Assembly (NCBI GenBank): GCA_905212515.1
Contig: CAJMEU010000132.1
Coordinates: forward strand, 1 to 8,029
DNA from: an uncultured Oscillospiraceae bacterium
GTDB lineage: Bacteria > Bacillota > Clostridia > Oscillospirales > Ruminococcaceae
DNA length: 8,029 nucleotides
Direction of reading: 5' to 3'
Shown: piece by piece, positions 6,800 through 8,029 of the stretch
Numbering within the stretch: the stretch's first letter is position 1
Layout: every line of letters starts with the position of its first letter
Made by a program: the position numbers and the translations under genes
The notes under the pieces: model-generated
What the model was told of the DNA's origin: nothing
What the model saw: the letters and a program-made list of their open reading frames with translations, nothing else
Database searches by the model: none

Positions 6800-8029
6800 A
6801 TGCAATGGACGGCTGAGGAAAAGCGCGTACAAGTGTTCCTGGCGGACGGTGTGTTGGAACTTTCATTTCCCGGAAACGGCGGCGTGCGGCTGCGGTACGG
6901 CGCGCACGGCCCCGAGGAAGCATGGTGCCCGGTATTGGAAAAAGAGCCGGAATTGCTGGACTGTCAGGTGCAGGAAGACGGCGCCTCGCTGGAAGTGCGC
7001 GCTGACAATATCGCCTTTCGCCTGGACGATGACGGCGCCATGCAGGTCAGTGAAAACGACGCCGTGCGCTGGCGTGCACCAGCCGGCGCGCTAAGGGCAG
7101 AACAGCAGGGGGCACGGCTGTATTTTTGCTCTCCACCCGAGGATGCAGTGTATGGCCTGGGACAAGATCCGGAGGCCAAACTAGACCACAACCACCAGGA
7201 GCGGCGCATGTGGAACCAATGGGGCGGCCATGAACGCAGCGGGAACTGCGGCATAGGCTTTTTTATGTCCACCGGAGGCTATGGAATGCTGCTGGCCACG
7301 CCGGCCGCGGCACGCTTTGGCTTCAATGAGAACGCCCCTCAGCCCCTGGATCCTTTGGGCGAGGCCATGGTCCCGTCGCCCTGGGGGACGGCGCAGCCCC
7401 TGCCGGCAGGCATGGCCAGCGTAGAGGCCGCGGGCGCGCTGGATTTGTTTTTGTTCTTTGGGCCGCTGCCAGCGCTGCTGCGCCAGTACTATGGCCTGAC
7501 GGGCCTGCCGCGCCTGCTGCCCAAATGGGCCTATGGCTTCTTGCAGTGCAAAAACCGCTACATGAACCAGGCCGACCTGCTGGAGACTGCCCGCCGTCTG
7601 CGCGCAGAGGGCTTGCCCTGCGACGGGCTTATCATCGACTGGCTGTGGTTCTCAGAGTTTGGCGATTTGGAATGGCGTACGGACGATTGGCCCGACGCCG
7701 CCGGGATGCTGGCGGAGCTGGCGCGGATGGGCTTCCATGTTTCCAGCGCCCAGCACCCCTTTATCTCTGCGGAGGGGAAATATTATCAGGATTACTGCGC
7801 CCAGGGCTATCTCAACGAAGTGCCTTCCACCAAGCGCATCACCTATGACCATACGAACCCGGCGGCGCGGGCGCACTGGTGGGAAAAAACAGCCGCCCTG
7901 TACCGCCAGGGCCTGCGCGGTTACTGGACGGATATGGGCGAATTGGAAGAACACTTTGAGGGCACCAAAAGCGCGGCCGGCAGCCGCCTCCAACCACACA
8001 AGTCCATATCGCAGCAGTACTCCCAAGGC
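6800..8029 (+). CDS. GH31 alpha-glycosidase, N-terminal 410 residues (3' end outside window)
   Basis: The frame runs open from ATG 6800 to the last base with no stop. GH31 enzymes are retaining exo-alpha-glucosidases, alpha-xylosidases, sulfoquinovosidases and related enzymes. The N-terminal beta-sandwich leads to YGLGQ (118-122) and a GFFMSTGGYGMLL strand pair. The linker LTGLPRLLPKWAYGFLQCK (233-251) opens the catalytic barrel, and IIDWLW holds D280, a typical substrate-binding Asp. A DHTNPAARAHWW stretch precedes GYWTDMGE, where D378 is the expected nucleophile. The acid/base residue would lie past the window end. The block after the nucleophile reads QPHKSISQQYSQG, where many relatives have HN at the HK position. 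No signal peptide is evident at MQWTAEEKRVQVFL, so a cytoplasmic enzyme acting on imported oligosaccharides is likely. Substrate specificity is not resolved. Confidence 0.9.
   Translation, partial: MQWTAEEKRVQVFLADGVLELSFPGNGGVRLRYGAHGPEEAWCPVLEKEPELLDCQVQEDGASLEVRADNIAFRLDDDGAMQVSENDAVRWRAPAGALRAEQQGARLYFCSPPEDAVYGLGQDPEAKLDHNHQERRMWNQWGGHERSGNCGIGFFMSTGGYGMLLATPAAARFGFNENAPQPLDPLGEAMVPSPWGTAQPLPAGMASVEAAGALDLFLFFGPLPALLRQYYGLTGLPRLLPKWAYGFLQCKNRYMNQADLLETARRLRAEGLPCDGLIIDWLWFSEFGDLEWRTDDWPDAAGMLAELARMGFHVSSAQHPFISAEGKYYQDYCAQGYLNEVPSTKRITYDHTNPAARAHWWEKTAALYRQGLRGYWTDMGELEEHFEGTKSAAGSRLQPHKSISQQYSQG

Noticed and set aside
1..8029. Mobile elements, CRISPR repeats, tRNA or phage genes
   Set aside because: No transposase or integrase motifs, no regularly spaced repeats and no tRNA-like cloverleaf were seen on either strand.

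Overview
The window is a compact stretch of seven genes, all on the + strand. Two are cut by the window edges: the first lacks its start and the last lacks its end. The DNA is GC-rich. Several genes have strong AGGAG-type ribosome binding sites, gaps run from an 8 bp overlap to about 74 bp, and TTG and GTG starts are used. Together with the gene families, this suggests a GC-rich member of the Clostridia/Bacillota, probably a gut or other plant-fibre-degrading anaerobe. That assignment is inference; no marker gene is present.

Layout: (1) 1-1425, the C-terminal part of a large glycoside hydrolase with beta-sandwich sugar-binding-like domains, most like GH106 alpha-L-rhamnosidase-type proteins. 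(2) 1469-2335, a nucleoside hydrolase of the IUNH superfamily. (3) 2384-3784, a GH4 NAD/metal-dependent glycosidase. (4) 3789-4700, a PfkB-family sugar or nucleoside kinase. (5) 4775-5827, an Amidohydro_2-type metal-dependent hydrolase. (6) 5820-6740, a ten-helix EamA/DMT transporter. Then comes a hairpin resembling a weak terminator (6754-6780), followed by (7) 6800-8029, the N-terminal 410 residues of a GH31 alpha-glycosidase, which stays open to the window end.

Genes 2 to 6 look like one transcription unit. Gaps are 48, 4 and 74 bp, followed by an 8 bp overlap. Genes 1 and 2 are only 43 bp apart, so gene 1 probably belongs to the same unit. GH31 could be read through the hairpin or from a promoter not visible here.

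The genes look like a catabolic island for a glycoside that is not a simple polysaccharide. Two exo-acting glycosidases (GH106-like and GH31) would trim it. The GH4 enzyme would cleave an inner, possibly phosphorylated or oxidised, glycoside. The nucleoside hydrolase homologue would break an N-glycosidic or related ribosyl bond, the PfkB kinase would phosphorylate the freed sugar, and the amidohydrolase would open or hydrolyse a ring, lactone or decorated aglycone. No PTS or ABC transporter lies in the window; the only transporter is the DMT protein. The substrate cannot be named from sequence alone.

No RNA gene, CRISPR array, insertion sequence, integrase or long repeat was seen. No stretch over 300 bases lacks a gene.
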